35,307 nt of DNA, taken from NCBI GenBank assembly GCA_029863525.1, contig JAOTVL010000025.1:1-35307 (forward strand), in the 5' to 3' direction. This stretch comes from Gemmatimonadota bacterium (GTDB taxonomy: Bacteria > Gemmatimonadota > Gemmatimonadetes > Longimicrobiales > Gaopeijiaceae). Numbering within the stretch: position 1 is the stretch's first letter; every line of letters starts with the position of its first letter. The translations under genes were made by a program, and so were the position numbers. Shown here in pieces: positions 1 through 9,125 of this stretch. The notes below the pieces were generated by a model. It was not told the origin of the DNA. It made no database searches and worked only from the letters and a program-made list of their open reading frames with translations.

Positions 1-1
1 C

Positions 2-1987
2 AAGGAGGCCCGTGACGCACGCCATTTGGACCAGGTCGCCTTGGAGCGGGTCCAAGACCTGCTTCCTCTGAAACGCCAGCTGGAACGGATCGACGCGCTT
101 CGGCGAGCCGGTGGGCCGCGCTCGGACCTGGTCGAGCTCCCTGAAGATCTCGTCGGCTATCGCGACGATCTCGAGACACGGCTTGGGATTCTGCGGCGGG
201 ACATCGCCGCGATCGACGCCGACCTCATCGAACCCGACGCGGCCGTCGCCCGCTTCGACGAAGCCTCCGCCCACCTCATCGAGCACCGTGACGCGATCGC
301 AGCCTTCGCCACCCGATCGGCCGGCGGCGCCGACGACCGTGTACGGCTGACAGACGTCCGGGTGCGACGCGAAGAGTCCGAGCTCGAGATCGCCGCCGCC
401 GCGGACAACCTGCTGACCGCCCCCCCGACGGAGTCGGTCTTGGACGCGGTAGAAGCCGTATCCGTGGAGCTACTTCGCGACCGCGTCGCCCGGCTCGACA
501 GGTCGTCCCGCGGTCGGGCACCGGAGGCGACCGCCGCAGTCGAGTCCGGGGGTTCGACGGCCCGCGGACGCGCGGTCGCGCTCGTCGCGGCCGGTGCCGC
601 GCTCCTGGCCTGGGGTCTGCTCGGTGGCCCAGTCGTCGCCGCCGCCGCGGGAGCGGCATGCCTCGGCGTGGGGGTCACCCTCGCCCTGCTTCGTCCGGAC
701 CGGAGCATCACCCCACCGGCGAGCCGGGGACCCACGCTGGACCCGATCCCCGAGCTGCGGCGCGAGATAGAGCAGATGGTCTCCGGCCTTCCCGTGCGCA
801 GCGAGTACCTCGATCCACCTGCGACTCCGTTGCCCACCGCGATCGAGCGTCTCCAGAAGGCCATCGCTGAGGCACGGGCATTCGCAAGGACCGAGCAGGG
901 GCTTGCGGCTCGGATCGCGGCGTTGGATGACGAGGCGCTGCGCCTGCGGGCCCTGCTCGGGCGCGGATCCGAACAGGACAGCGCCGAGCTCGCCCTCACC
1001 CTCGACCGCGAGGTGCGCGAGGCCGAACGAATCCGAGACGCGGCCGAGGTGGCGGAGCGAGAGCGGGCGAGGGTCTTACGCGCACGTGCCACGGGGGTCG
1101 CGGACCTCACCGAGGTCGAAGACCGGATCGCGGCCATCGAGGGGCGCATCTGGCAACTCGCCGCGGGGGCCGCCGGTGGACGCCCCATCGATGTCCTCCA
1201 CAAGCGGTTGGAGGCCCACGCGCGCGCCGATCGGATCGAAGAGGAGTTACAGAATGCCCACCCGGACCTGACCGACCGGGTCGAGCAGATTCGGAGCGCC
1301 GAGGCCCATGGCCTGGCGTGGACCATCGACGACGAGGAGCTCGCGGAGCGCAAACGCCGGCTCGAGGAGCTGGGCGAGACGATCGAGAAGCTGATCGGTA
1401 GGGGCGAAGCGCTGGAGCGGGACATTGCGCACTTTCGCGATCGCGAGACGGTAGACACCGTCGATAGCGAGATCGAGAGCCTCAGGGAGGAAGAGGCCCG
1501 ACTCGTCAAAGAGCGCGACCGGAAGTGGCTCCTCGCCAAGCTCATCCGGGAAGCCGACCGTCGGTTCCGAGAGGAGCACCAGCCTGACCTGTTGCGGCGG
1601 GCCTCGGCGTATCTCGAGCGGCTGACTGGGGGGCGCTACGACCGCCTTCTCGTGGACGAAGAGAGCGACGGGGACCTTTTTCAGCTCCTCGGGCCTCAAC
1701 TCCCCGCACCGGTGGCGCTCGCTCGCCCGATTTCGACCGGTACGCTCGAGCAGGCCTACCTGAGTCTACGCCTCGCGATCGTCGATCACCTCGATCCGAG
1801 CGAGGACCGGCTCCCGCTCTTCGTCGACGAAGCCTTCGTGAACTGGGACGACGATCGCAGAGGACGAGGGCTCGAGGCGCTGTCGGAGGTATCTCGCACG
1901 AGGCAGGTATTCGCATTCACCTGCCACCCGGAAATGGCGGACGAGTTGCGTCGGCGGGGCGCGTGCGTGATTCGCTTGTGGCCCTGA
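2..1987 (+). CDS. YhaN/SbcC-like coiled-coil ATPase, C-terminal part (5' end outside window)
   Basis: The frame is open from base 2, so the gene enters from the left and its N-terminal Walker A half is missing; TTG at 26 is only the first possible start codon inside the window. The visible ~660 residues are long Glu/Arg/Ala coiled coils interrupted by a hydrophobic, Ala/Gly/Val-rich double segment (around residues 180-222 counted from base 26). The end carries ABC-type ATPase motifs: STGTLEQAYLSLRLA (signature-like), LPLFVDEAFVNWD (Walker B and D-loop) and a switch histidine in FTCHPEM. This arrangement, including a membrane-like hairpin inside the coiled coil, resembles B. subtilis YhaN, whose family is linked to DNA repair together with an SbcD-like nuclease. 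A nuclease partner would be expected upstream; this is inference. The 3' end overlaps the next gene by 25 bp. Confidence 0.85.
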   Translation, partial: KEARDARHLDQVALERVQDLLPLKRQLERIDALRRAGGPRSDLVELPEDLVGYRDDLETRLGILRRDIAAIDADLIEPDAAVARFDEASAHLIEHRDAIAAFATRSAGGADDRVRLTDVRVRREESELEIAAAADNLLTAPPTESVLDAVEAVSVELLRDRVARLDRSSRGRAPEATAAVESGGSTARGRAVALVAAGAALLAWGLLGGPVVAAAAGAACLGVGVTLALLRPDRSITPPASRGPTLDPIPELRREIEQMVSGLPVRSEYLDPPATPLPTAIERLQKAIAEARAFARTEQGLAARIAALDDEALRLRALLGRGSEQDSAELALTLDREVREAERIRDAAEVAERERARVLRARATGVADLTEVEDRIAAIEGRIWQLAAGAAGGRPIDVLHKRLEAHARADRIEEELQNAHPDLTDRVEQIRSAEAHGLAWTIDDEELAERKRRLEELGETIEKLIGRGEALERDIAHFRDRETVDTVDSEIESLREEEARLVKERDRKWLLAKLIREADRRFREEHQPDLLRRASAYLERLTGGRYDRLLVDEESDGDLFQLLGPQLPAPVALARPISTGTLEQAYLSLRLAIVDHLDPSEDRLPLFVDEAFVNWDDDRRGRGLEALSEVSRTRQVFAFTCHPEMADELRRRGACVIRLWP

Positions 1988-2895
1988 GTCAGGTGGTCGG
2001 TCGCTCGAAGGTCATTCCATGCGCGGCACCGCTGCACGTCGTCGAGGTCGCGGATGATGCCGCGGACCACGAAGACGCGCTCCCCCGATCGAAGGAGGGT
2101 GCGCGCGCCCGTCCCGCGCGGGAGATCTTCGTCTTGGTGCACGGCTACGGGGGCACCTCGTATTTGTGGCGACATTGGGCGCAGCCCCTCGCGAAGCGTG
2201 GCCGCGTGCTGCTCATCGACCTCAAGGGTTTCGGGGACGCGCCCAAGCCCGACGACGGTCGATACACGCCGAGGGATCTCGCCGACGCCGTGGTCGCGCT
2301 CATTCTCGAGCTCGACCTGACACGAGTGACCCTCGTCGGCCAGTCGCTGGGGGGAGGCGTCGCCCTCCTGGTCGCCCTGTCCCTCCAGGATCGTGACGAG
2401 CCTCGCCTGGCGCGCCTGATTCTGGTCGCGGCCGCGGCATACCCGCAGCGCCTGCCACCCTTGGTCCCGATGTCGAAGCGGCCCCGACTCAGTGAGGCGC
2501 TCATTCGCCTCGTGGGTCCGAAAAGACTCATCCGTTGGGCTACCCGGGCGATCGTCCACGACCCGGGCATCGTAACCGAAGAGCAGGTGGCCGCATACGC
2601 GCGACCGCTCGAGACCCGTGAGGGCCGACGCGCAGCGATGGACGTGGGGCGCCGCATCGTGCCGGACAACCTCGAGCAGATCGTGACCCGGTACCCCGAG
2701 ATCCAGGTGCCGACGCTCCTTCTTTGGGGTGACAGCGACCGGGTTGTCCCGCTCTGGGTGGGCCGCCGGCTCGAGCGCGAGATGCCGCGCGCGCGCCTCG
2801 TCGTCGTTGGCGAGTGCGGCCACCTGGCACCGGAGGAGCGCCCGGTCGCCTCGCTTCAGGCCGTCGAGCGTTTCGTGGAGGAGTATCCGTTGTAG
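1963..2895 (+). CDS. alpha/beta hydrolase
   Basis: This 310-residue protein has the alpha/beta hydrolase fold. The oxyanion strand reads LVHGYGGTSYLW, and the nucleophile elbow GQSLGGG puts the catalytic Ser at residue 128. The acid is Asp259 in WGDSDRVVP and the base is His287 in GECGHLAPEE. The family includes esterases, lipases, haloperoxidases and C-C bond hydrolases, and nothing here identifies the substrate. No signal peptide is evident, so a cytoplasmic location is likely. GTG at 1963 overlaps the end of the preceding ATPase gene by 25 bp, suggesting translational coupling; GTG at 1978 is an alternative. The first ~45 residues are poorly conserved, so the start is the least certain part. 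Confidence 0.88.
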   Translation: MRDSLVALSQVVGRSKVIPCAAPLHVVEVADDAADHEDALPRSKEGARARPAREIFVLVHGYGGTSYLWRHWAQPLAKRGRVLLIDLKGFGDAPKPDDGRYTPRDLADAVVALILELDLTRVTLVGQSLGGGVALLVALSLQDRDEPRLARLILVAAAAYPQRLPPLVPMSKRPRLSEALIRLVGPKRLIRWATRAIVHDPGIVTEEQVAAYARPLETREGRRAAMDVGRRIVPDNLEQIVTRYPEIQVPTLLLWGDSDRVVPLWVGRRLEREMPRARLVVVGECGHLAPEERPVASLQAVERFVEEYPL

Positions 2896-2913
2896 TAATT
2901 GGATCCGTGTGTA

Positions 2914-3606
2914 TCAGCGAAGCCGCTCCCGCCCCAGCGTCCAGAACATCTTGGCGCCGACCCGAAGCGACATGCTCAGTCTTCCCGAAATCTTCGAGAC
3001 GCCCTCGGTCCGCCTCCGATGACCGACCTCCACCTCCTCGATCGCGAGCCCCGTCCGCGCCGCCCGAATCTGCATCTGGAGCGTCCAGCCCCAATTCCGG
3101 TCGTCCATCTCCAGGCGCTGCAGCGCGTCGAACGAGATGGCTCGGAACGGCGGGAGATCCGCGAAGCGTTTCCTGAAGAGCAGCCACACGAGCCCGAGGA
3201 CGATCCGGTTCCCGAGTCGGGCGTGCGGCAGGATCGTGCCGACTTCCCCCTTCACGCCGCGACGGACGCCGAGCACCAGGTCGGCACGTCCTTCGTGGAT
3301 CGGCATGATGAGCCGTTCGATGTCCGCCGGGTCGTCGCTACCATCTGCGTCCATGAAGACCAGAACATCAGGAGCAGTCCCGGATTGACTCAGGTGACGG
3401 ATTCCCGCAAGACATGCCGCACCATAGCCGCGCTCTTCCTCGCGGACGACTTCGGCACCGCCGACTCGGGCCACCTCGGCGGTCCGGTCGGTCGAGCCGT
3501 TGTCGGCCACGACGACGCGGTCCACCCACCCGGGAATCCGGGCAAGGATTCCAGGAAGGGCCCCTTCTTCGTCGAGGGCCGGCATGAGCAGCGACACCCG
3601 TGTCAT
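2914..3606 (-). CDS. glycosyltransferase family 2 (dolichyl-phosphate-mannose-synthase-like)
   Basis: A 230-residue GT-A fold enzyme beginning MTRVSLLMPALDEEGAL, typical of soluble family-2 transferases that move a sugar from a nucleotide donor to a lipid phosphate carrier. The nucleotide-binding DNGSTDRT motif and the metal-binding MDADGSDDP (DxD) are both present, as is the usual glycine-rich segment EERGYGAACLAGI. There is one moderately hydrophobic stretch (IVLGLVWLLF) but no C-terminal membrane domain, so it is probably membrane-associated. I chose ATG at 3606, immediately before the conserved N-terminus, over ATG at 3630, which adds only eight non-conserved residues. It is divergent from the GT-C gene with 53 bp between start codons. 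The pair may form a polyprenyl-phosphate sugar donor and user system; this is inference. Confidence 0.87.
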   Translation of the reverse strand: MTRVSLLMPALDEEGALPGILARIPGWVDRVVVADNGSTDRTAEVARVGGAEVVREEERGYGAACLAGIRHLSQSGTAPDVLVFMDADGSDDPADIERLIMPIHEGRADLVLGVRRGVKGEVGTILPHARLGNRIVLGLVWLLFRKRFADLPPFRAISFDALQRLEMDDRNWGWTLQMQIRAARTGLAIEEVEVGHRRRTEGVSKISGRLSMSLRVGAKMFWTLGRERLR

Positions 3607-3659
3607 GGCCGCGCCGCGCAACGCATGCACCTGGGTCCACGTGAGACCCCATCACGGAC

Positions 3660-4976
3660 ATGACCCCGGGCCCCTCCACCACGAGGACGCTCATCGTGCT
3701 TGGGGCGCTCCAGCTCGGCCTGCTCGCCGTGCTCGGATGGGTGCCGGCGGCCCACCGCTTCCCGTTCCCCGGGCTGGCACTCTTCGGCGCGGCGTTCATC
3801 GCCTACGCCCTCGCCGCGAGGCATCTGGTCCGGTCGGACTCGGTCGCCGCAGTCGGGCTCATCTGGCTTTTCGCGATCGCCATGCGTCTCGCCCTCTTTC
3901 CTCTCACGCCCGTCCTCTCCGACGACGTGTACCGCTACCTCTGGGACGGACACGTCTGGCTGTCCGGCACGAACCCGTACCTCTACGCCCCCGCCGCGGC
4001 GGAGTTGGAGGGTCTGCGAACCGCGTTCCACCACCTCATCAACAACCCCACGGTGCCGACGATCTACCCACCGCTGGCCCAAGCGGCGTTCCTCCTCGTC
4101 GCGGCGCTCGGGTCGTCGATCGCCGTCGCCAAAGCACTCTGGCTCGCTTGCGACCTCGGGACCGCCGTGGTCCTCGCCCGCATCGCGAGAGAGACCGGTC
4201 GGCGAGCGGATCTCGTCCTCCTGCTCTATCTCTGGGCGCCGTTGCTCGTGGTGGAGGTGGCGTGGAGCGCTCATCTCGAGCCGCTCGGCCTGCTACCGAT
4301 GTCGCTCGCGATTCTATGGGCGCGTCGGGCCTCACGTACGGTAGACGCCCGTGCCTCGCTCGCCGCGGGTGCCGCGCTCGCACTCTCGGCGCTCACGAAG
4401 TTCGCGCCGATCGCCGCCCTTCCGGCGCTCGCGCGCCGTCTCGCGTGGCGTCTCGCGTGGCGTCCCGTGGTAGCCTTCGCCGTGGTCACCGGAATCCTGT
4501 ACCTCCCCTTCGTCAACGCCGGCTCGCACCTCTTCGACGGCCTCCGCACGTACGGCGAGCAGTGGTGGTTCATGAAGGGGGCGTTCGGCCTCGTCGAATT
4601 CGCCGTCGGCGATCCGGACACCGCGCGTAGGATCGTGGCGGTGGCCATCGTAGCGGTCGTGACGGGAACCGTCTTCGCTCGCTTCGACTTGGAGCGAGCC
4701 CTGCTCTGGGTGCTCGGCGCAGGCATGATCCTCACACCGACGCTCCACCCTTGGTACGTACTCTGGATGCTCCCGATGGCCGCGCTTCGGGGAGCACGTG
4801 CCTGGCTCCTGCTAAGCGGCCTCGCATTCCTCGGCTACTTCGGCGCGAGCGCCTACCAGGAGACCGGCGTCTGGCCGCAACCGGCGGCCGTCCGCTCGGC
4901 GCTCTGGATCCCGTTTCTCGTCGTCCTCGCCCTCGACGCCGGTCGATCCCTTCGAGCCGACGAGGCGCTCACGTAG
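3660..4976 (+). CDS. GT-C fold polytopic glycosyltransferase (GT87/DUF2029-like)
   Basis: A 438-residue integral membrane protein with about ten or more hydrophobic segments. The first extracytoplasmic loop holds acidic residues in VLSDDVYRYLWDGHVW, then GTNPYLYAP and TIYPPLAQ. This order (acidic pair, YRYxWDG, NPY, YPP) is typical of polyprenol-phosphate-sugar-dependent mannosyl/glucosyltransferases such as GT87 and MptA/B-like enzymes. It should add a hexose to a lipid-linked or surface glycan on the outer face of the inner membrane. Donor and acceptor cannot be read from sequence. A 12-bp tandem repeat at 4437-4470 encodes RLAW-RLAW-RP in one cytoplasmic loop. Its last 165 bp overlap the coding end of the convergent GT2 gene, although the final transmembrane segment looks normal. 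Confidence 0.8.
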   Translation: MTPGPSTTRTLIVLGALQLGLLAVLGWVPAAHRFPFPGLALFGAAFIAYALAARHLVRSDSVAAVGLIWLFAIAMRLALFPLTPVLSDDVYRYLWDGHVWLSGTNPYLYAPAAAELEGLRTAFHHLINNPTVPTIYPPLAQAAFLLVAALGSSIAVAKALWLACDLGTAVVLARIARETGRRADLVLLLYLWAPLLVVEVAWSAHLEPLGLLPMSLAILWARRASRTVDARASLAAGAALALSALTKFAPIAALPALARRLAWRLAWRPVVAFAVVTGILYLPFVNAGSHLFDGLRTYGEQWWFMKGAFGLVEFAVGDPDTARRIVAVAIVAVVTGTVFARFDLERALLWVLGAGMILTPTLHPWYVLWMLPMAALRGARAWLLLSGLAFLGYFGASAYQETGVWPQPAAVRSALWIPFLVVLALDAGRSLRADEALT

Positions 4977-6395
4977 AGCCGGCACCCCCAGCCCCACGTA
5001 GCCCGACAGGAAGAGCACGATGAAGGGCAGCTGGCCCCAATAGCCGCCGGCGACCGCCGCGACGAGATAGACGGTCATGAGCGACGCCATCGCGAGCTTG
5101 ACCCGCGTGTCGAAGGCGACGGCAGAGACCCGATAGGCATCGCGGCGATCTGTCCCGCGCTTGGGCGTTCGAACGAACGGATCGCGGGCGCCGCGGAGGC
5201 CGCGCGCGACCGCCCGGGACACGGGCGCGGACAGTCCGACCCCGAGCGCGAGGGTTCGGAGAACCTCTCGGAACCGGCCACGCCGGGGCCTTCCCCTGAG
5301 CTCCCCCGCCGACCAGTAGAACACGACGAATGGCACCGTGGCCGCCGTGAACAGCAACACATCGACGCCCAGCAGATACTCGAGTCCGAGCGCGCGACGC
5401 GCGACCGCCGACGGGAACAGCAGCAGTGCGAGCGCCCACGTGAGCGGGTGCGCGACGTGCCCGAACAGGTGGATGACCGCCTCCACCTTCACCCCGATCC
5501 GGAAGTCGCCGCGAAGCAATCGTGGGAGGATCTTACGGCCCGTCTGAACCCCACCCTGGGCCCATCGTCGCTGCTGAACCTCGAGCGCGGCGACCGTCTC
5601 CGGGATCTCGGCGGGGACCACCACGTCGTCGAGGTAGACGAAGCGCCATCCGGCCATCTGGGCCCGGTAGCTGACGTCGAGGTCCTCGGTCAGTGTGTCC
5701 GACTGCCAGCCACCCGCCGCCACGAGACATCTGCGCCGCCAGATACCGGCGGTCCCGTTGAAGTTGAAGAACCGGCCGGCTCGGTAGCGCCCCGCCTGCT
5801 CGAAGAGAAAATGCCCGTCGAGCAAGTACGCCTGGGCGCGCGTCAGCCAGTTCCGTTCGCGATTGAGGTGGCCCCACGCGGCCTGCACCATCCCGACGCC
5901 CTCGTCGCGAAACGGCGGCAGTAGGTCACGGACGAGTCCGGGCTCCGGAACGAAGTCGGCGTCGAGAACGAGAAGGAACTCGCCGTCCGCTCGTTCGATG
6001 CCGTACGCCAGCGCGCCCGCCTTGAATCCTTCGCGCGTCGGTCGTCGCACGTGCCGGACGTCGATGCCCCGCCCACGCCAACGGGCGACCCGTTCCTCCA
6101 AAAGCCACGAAGTGGCGTCGTCCGAATCGTCGAGCACCTGGATCTGCAGGAGGTGCGTCGGATAATCGAGCGCACATGCGGCGTCGACCGCGCGCACGGC
6201 GACCGCGCGCTCGTTGTACATCGGCAGCTGCACCGTGACCCGCGGTAGGTGGTCTTCGGGCCATGGCTCGCGCGCTTCCGGGCGGGCGCGCCGTGACCGC
6301 AGGAGCAGGTAGGTCCGATGCGACGCGAACGGGATCAGGAACGCGAAAATGGACGCGGTCAGTGCCAGGACAACGAGGGCGAGCGTTTCGTTCAT
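4812..6395 (-). CDS. membrane glycosyltransferase family 2 (cellulose-synthase/CslA-like)
   Basis: A 527-residue processive-type GT2. An N-terminal membrane helix (residues ~6-30) precedes the catalytic domain, which starts at [11 protein letters not shown]. The conserved acids are DDSDD (89-93), DAD (145-147) and TEDLD (236-240), followed by QQRRW (274-278). These are the D,D,D,QxxRW residues of beta-glycan synthases such as cellulose, mannan and glucomannan synthases. Further membrane helices follow (about 310-345, 355-390 and 455-490). The start ATG at 6395 fits the first helix; the frame stays open far upstream without homologous content. The final ~55 residues are charged, contain no family motif, and lie opposite the convergent GT-C gene, so they look like a run-on tail. 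The product polysaccharide is unknown. Confidence 0.86.
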   Translation of the reverse strand: MNETLALVVLALTASIFAFLIPFASHRTYLLLRSRRARPEAREPWPEDHLPRVTVQLPMYNERAVAVRAVDAACALDYPTHLLQIQVLDDSDDATSWLLEERVARWRGRGIDVRHVRRPTREGFKAGALAYGIERADGEFLLVLDADFVPEPGLVRDLLPPFRDEGVGMVQAAWGHLNRERNWLTRAQAYLLDGHFLFEQAGRYRAGRFFNFNGTAGIWRRRCLVAAGGWQSDTLTEDLDVSYRAQMAGWRFVYLDDVVVPAEIPETVAALEVQQRRWAQGGVQTGRKILPRLLRGDFRIGVKVEAVIHLFGHVAHPLTWALALLLFPSAVARRALGLEYLLGVDVLLFTAATVPFVVFYWSAGELRGRPRRGRFREVLRTLALGVGLSAPVSRAVARGLRGARDPFVRTPKRGTDRRDAYRVSAVAFDTRVKLAMASLMTVYLVAAVAGGYWGQLPFIVLFLSGYVGLGVPALRERLVGSKGSTGVEGEDDEKRDPERRADGRRLRPDAGLLVGARAEVAEECEAA

Positions 6396-6641
6396 ACGTA
6401 CGACCAATCCCGCCTGTCGGTGCCTGGTTCCGCGATTCGGGGGTTCGGCGGCACGATCGACTCCGCGGCGATGACCGCGCAGAGGGAAGCTGAAAACGCA
6501 CGAGGGGCCACCCCGCGACCCCCGACGTTGCCCCGGGCGGTCGGTTGCGTCAATCTGCAGCGCTCCCGTCCGACACTCTTTTTCGCGAGCTTTCTCGACC
6601 GTTCGGACGACTAGATCACGACGTTTTTCGAGAGGTGTCCC
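6396..6641. other. divergent intergenic region
   Basis: These 246 bp separate the minus-strand membrane GT2 from the plus-strand aminotransferase and must hold promoters for both. I see no small gene, hairpin with a T-run, or clear sigma-70 pair. A purine-rich AGAGGTG at about 6631-6637 sits a few bases before the GTG at 6642 and is a plausible ribosome binding site. Confidence 0.4.
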
Positions 6642-8132
6642 GTGGCAGGTGTGCTCGAGCAGCTGAATGCGATCCGCTCCAAGGCCGGCGAGCGCCGGAC
6701 CGTCGGACTCGACGACAACACCGTTTGTCAGTTCGTGTCGCACGACCCCGACCTTGTCGAGGCGGTCGACGCCGCCACCGAGGAGTTCGAACGACTGAAC
6801 CGCGAATTCCCGGAGCTGATGACGCTCGGCGAGCCCGAACAGGTACAGGCGATCGAAGAGCACTTGGTCAACTTCTACGCCGATGACACGGTGAACCCGT
6901 ATGTGTCGATGGCCGCTCGCGGGCCCTGGGTGGTCACGACCAAGGGTGCCGTCATTCACGACAACGGCGGCTACGGAATGCTCGGCTTCGGCCACGTTCC
7001 CGAGCCGATCATCGACGCCATGACGAAGCCGCAGGTCATGGCCAATGTCATGACACCGAATTTCTCGCAGCTCAGGCTCGCGAGAGCCCTCGAGCGCGAG
7101 ATCGGTCAGCGCCGCGCGGGTGGTTGCCCCTTCACGCACTTCTTGGCGATGAACTCGGGCTCCGAATCCGTCTCCGTGGCCACGCGGATCTCTGACGTGA
7201 ACGCCAAGCTGATGACCGATGAGGGCGGCCGTCACGCGGGCAAGCCGGTCAAGAAGATGTCCCTGGCCGGCGGCTTCCACGGACGGACCGGTCGACCAGC
7301 CCAGTTCTCGGACTCATCGATCAAAGGGTATCACAAGCACCTCGCGACCTTCCGCCACGAGAGCCTGATCACGGTCGAGCCGAACGACGTCGAGGCGCTT
7401 CGGGCCGCCTTCGCGCAGGCAGACAGCGAAGGCTATTTCATCGAGGCGTTCTTCATGGAGCCGGTGATGGGTGAGGGAAACCCGGGCGCGGCGATCACGC
7501 CGGAGTTCTACGCGACCGCCCGAGAGCTCACCACTGCGCATGGGGCGGTCCTTCTGGTCGATTCGATCCAGGCGGGGCTTCGCTCCACCGGATACCTGTC
7601 GGTGGTGGACTACCCAGGCTTCGAGGCGCTCGAGGCGCCCGACATGGAGACGTACTCGAAGGCGCTGAACGCCGGACAATATCCGCTCTCGATCCTCGCG
7701 CTCACCGAGCACGCCGCCGGCCTCTACCGGAAGGGCATCTACGGGAACACCATGACCGCCAACCCGCGAGCCATGGACGTGGGGACCGCCGTGCTCGAGA
7801 TGGTCACCCCCGAGATCCGTCGCAACATCGTCGAGCGGGGCAAGGAGTTCGTGGAGAAGCTCGAGGCGCTGTCTGTCGAGCTCGACGGGGCGATCACCAA
7901 GGTCGTCGGGTCGGGCCTGCTCTTCTCCTGCGAGCTCGATCCGAAATTCAAGGCGTACGGGACCGACAGCGCGGAGGAGTTCATGCGCTTCCAAGGCATA
8001 GGGGTGATCCACGGCGGAGAGAACTCGCTCCGCTTCACCCCGCACTTCGCCGTGACCTCGGAAGAGGTGGATCTCATCGTGGACCACCTGCGCAACGCGG
8101 TCTTGAACGGTCCGAAGCGGGGCGACGCGTAG
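6642..8132 (+). CDS. class III (fold type I) PLP-dependent aminotransferase
   Basis: A 496-residue enzyme of the class III aminotransferase family. Visible landmarks are NSGSESVSVATR (cofactor phosphate region), GGFHGRTGRPA (aromatic/PLP-stacking segment), LLVDSIQAGLRSTG with the pyridine-nitrogen Asp at residue 307, and the Schiff-base Lys340 in YSKALNAGQYPLS. Most relatives have DE-x-Q after the Asp strand; here it is DSIQ, so the enzyme is not a standard GABA, ornithine or acetylornithine transaminase. A lysine-6-aminotransferase-like activity is possible but not shown. About 90 extra N-terminal residues precede the usual core. The start is GTG at 6642, preceded by an AGAGGTG-like binding site. 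The following gene lies 42 bp downstream in the same direction and may be co-transcribed. Confidence 0.85.
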   Translation: MAGVLEQLNAIRSKAGERRTVGLDDNTVCQFVSHDPDLVEAVDAATEEFERLNREFPELMTLGEPEQVQAIEEHLVNFYADDTVNPYVSMAARGPWVVTTKGAVIHDNGGYGMLGFGHVPEPIIDAMTKPQVMANVMTPNFSQLRLARALEREIGQRRAGGCPFTHFLAMNSGSESVSVATRISDVNAKLMTDEGGRHAGKPVKKMSLAGGFHGRTGRPAQFSDSSIKGYHKHLATFRHESLITVEPNDVEALRAAFAQADSEGYFIEAFFMEPVMGEGNPGAAITPEFYATARELTTAHGAVLLVDSIQAGLRSTGYLSVVDYPGFEALEAPDMETYSKALNAGQYPLSILALTEHAAGLYRKGIYGNTMTANPRAMDVGTAVLEMVTPEIRRNIVERGKEFVEKLEALSVELDGAITKVVGSGLLFSCELDPKFKAYGTDSAEEFMRFQGIGVIHGGENSLRFTPHFAVTSEEVDLIVDHLRNAVLNGPKRGDA

Positions 8133-8174
8133 CCCGCGTCCTGCCAAACCGCCCTCCGCTCTGGACGCACCAAC

Positions 8175-9101
8175 GTGTGCCCCCGAGCCTATGGCATGCT
8201 CGACACCCGCCCTATCACACTCCGCGCGCCCGACGCGAAGGTCCTGACCTCCATGGAATGGCAGGCGCGTGACGAGGCGCACCTCGAGCGCGCGCAGCGG
8301 TGGACGCTTCCACACAAGGAGCGTCGCTCTCGCCACGAACCGCACCCGGTCCACGATTTCCTCTTCCAGTACTACATGTACTCGCCGGGGAAGCTCGAGA
8401 CCTGGCACCCTGCTCCGTCCGAGTCCCTCCAGGACTCAGCGGCCGCTCGCGAACGCTTCAGCCCACCGGAATACCGGGCCGCTGGCGGTGTGATCAGTCG
8501 CGACTTCGGCGCTGTCTCACATCAGGTGCGCGAGCAGCTGAGAACGGTCGTGAAGGTACTGGTCGCCACGCAAAGCCAGCCCGCCAACTTCGGATGCTAC
8601 GGGGTCCACGAATGGGCGATGGTCTACGGCGGCCACGACGTTCGCCACGCCGGGATCGCCCCACTCCGACTGCCACAGGAGGAGGTGGACGCCTTCATCG
8701 AGGGTCGACCGATCGCGTGCAGCCACTTTGACGCGTACCGGTTCTTCGCCCCCGAGGTGAAGCCATTGAACCGCGTCCAACTCGAGTGGTCGACCCGCCA
8801 CGAGATGGAGCAGCCGGGTTGCATCCACGCCAACATGGATCTCTATCGCTGGGCCTACACCGCCATGCCCTGGATCGGGAGCGCCGTCCTCCTGGATTGC
8901 TTCGAGCTGGCTGCGGAGCTCCGGATGCTCGATATGCAGGCGAGCCCCTACGACCTCCGAGATCTTGGTTTCGAGCCGGTTCGGGTCGAGACGATGGAGG
9001 GAAGACGCGAGTATCAACGTCGGCAGAGAGAACTCAGCGAAAGGGCGATGGTCTTGCGTGCGGAACTCATAGAGGTGGTCGGGGAGGTGCTCTCCGCATA
9101 G
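8175..9101 (+). CDS. conserved protein of the actinobacterial '3-methyladenine DNA glycosylase'-labelled family
   Basis: A 308-residue soluble protein (301 if started at ATG 8196, which lies closer to the conserved part). It contains HPVHDFLFQYYMYSPGKLETWHP near residue 60, and later NFGCYGVHEWAMVYGG and LDLYRWAY-like stretches. I recognise this as a family common in Actinobacteria that pipelines often label 3-methyladenine DNA glycosylase. I see no helix-hairpin-helix/GPD motif of AlkA-type glycosylases and no TAG or MPG signature, so that activity is unproven here. The abundant His, Trp and Tyr suggest a metal- or cofactor-binding enzyme, which is speculation. It follows the aminotransferase by 42 bp and may share its transcript. 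It converges on the OsmC operon with 24 bp between the genes. Confidence 0.72.
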   Translation: MCPRAYGMLDTRPITLRAPDAKVLTSMEWQARDEAHLERAQRWTLPHKERRSRHEPHPVHDFLFQYYMYSPGKLETWHPAPSESLQDSAAARERFSPPEYRAAGGVISRDFGAVSHQVREQLRTVVKVLVATQSQPANFGCYGVHEWAMVYGGHDVRHAGIAPLRLPQEEVDAFIEGRPIACSHFDAYRFFAPEVKPLNRVQLEWSTRHEMEQPGCIHANMDLYRWAYTAMPWIGSAVLLDCFELAAELRMLDMQASPYDLRDLGFEPVRVETMEGRREYQRRQRELSERAMVLRAELIEVVGEVLSA

Positions 9102-9125
9102 AGGACGAGCCTCCCTCGCGTCGAC

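Noticed and set aside
157-1545. A 462-residue open frame on the minus strand
   Set aside because: It is a Ser/Arg-rich shadow of the GC-rich coiled-coil ATPase gene, with no recognisable domain.
6396-7280. Upstream extension of the membrane GT2 frame to 7280
   Set aside because: It runs antisense to the aminotransferase and has no glycosyltransferase content; ATG 6395 precedes the first membrane helix.
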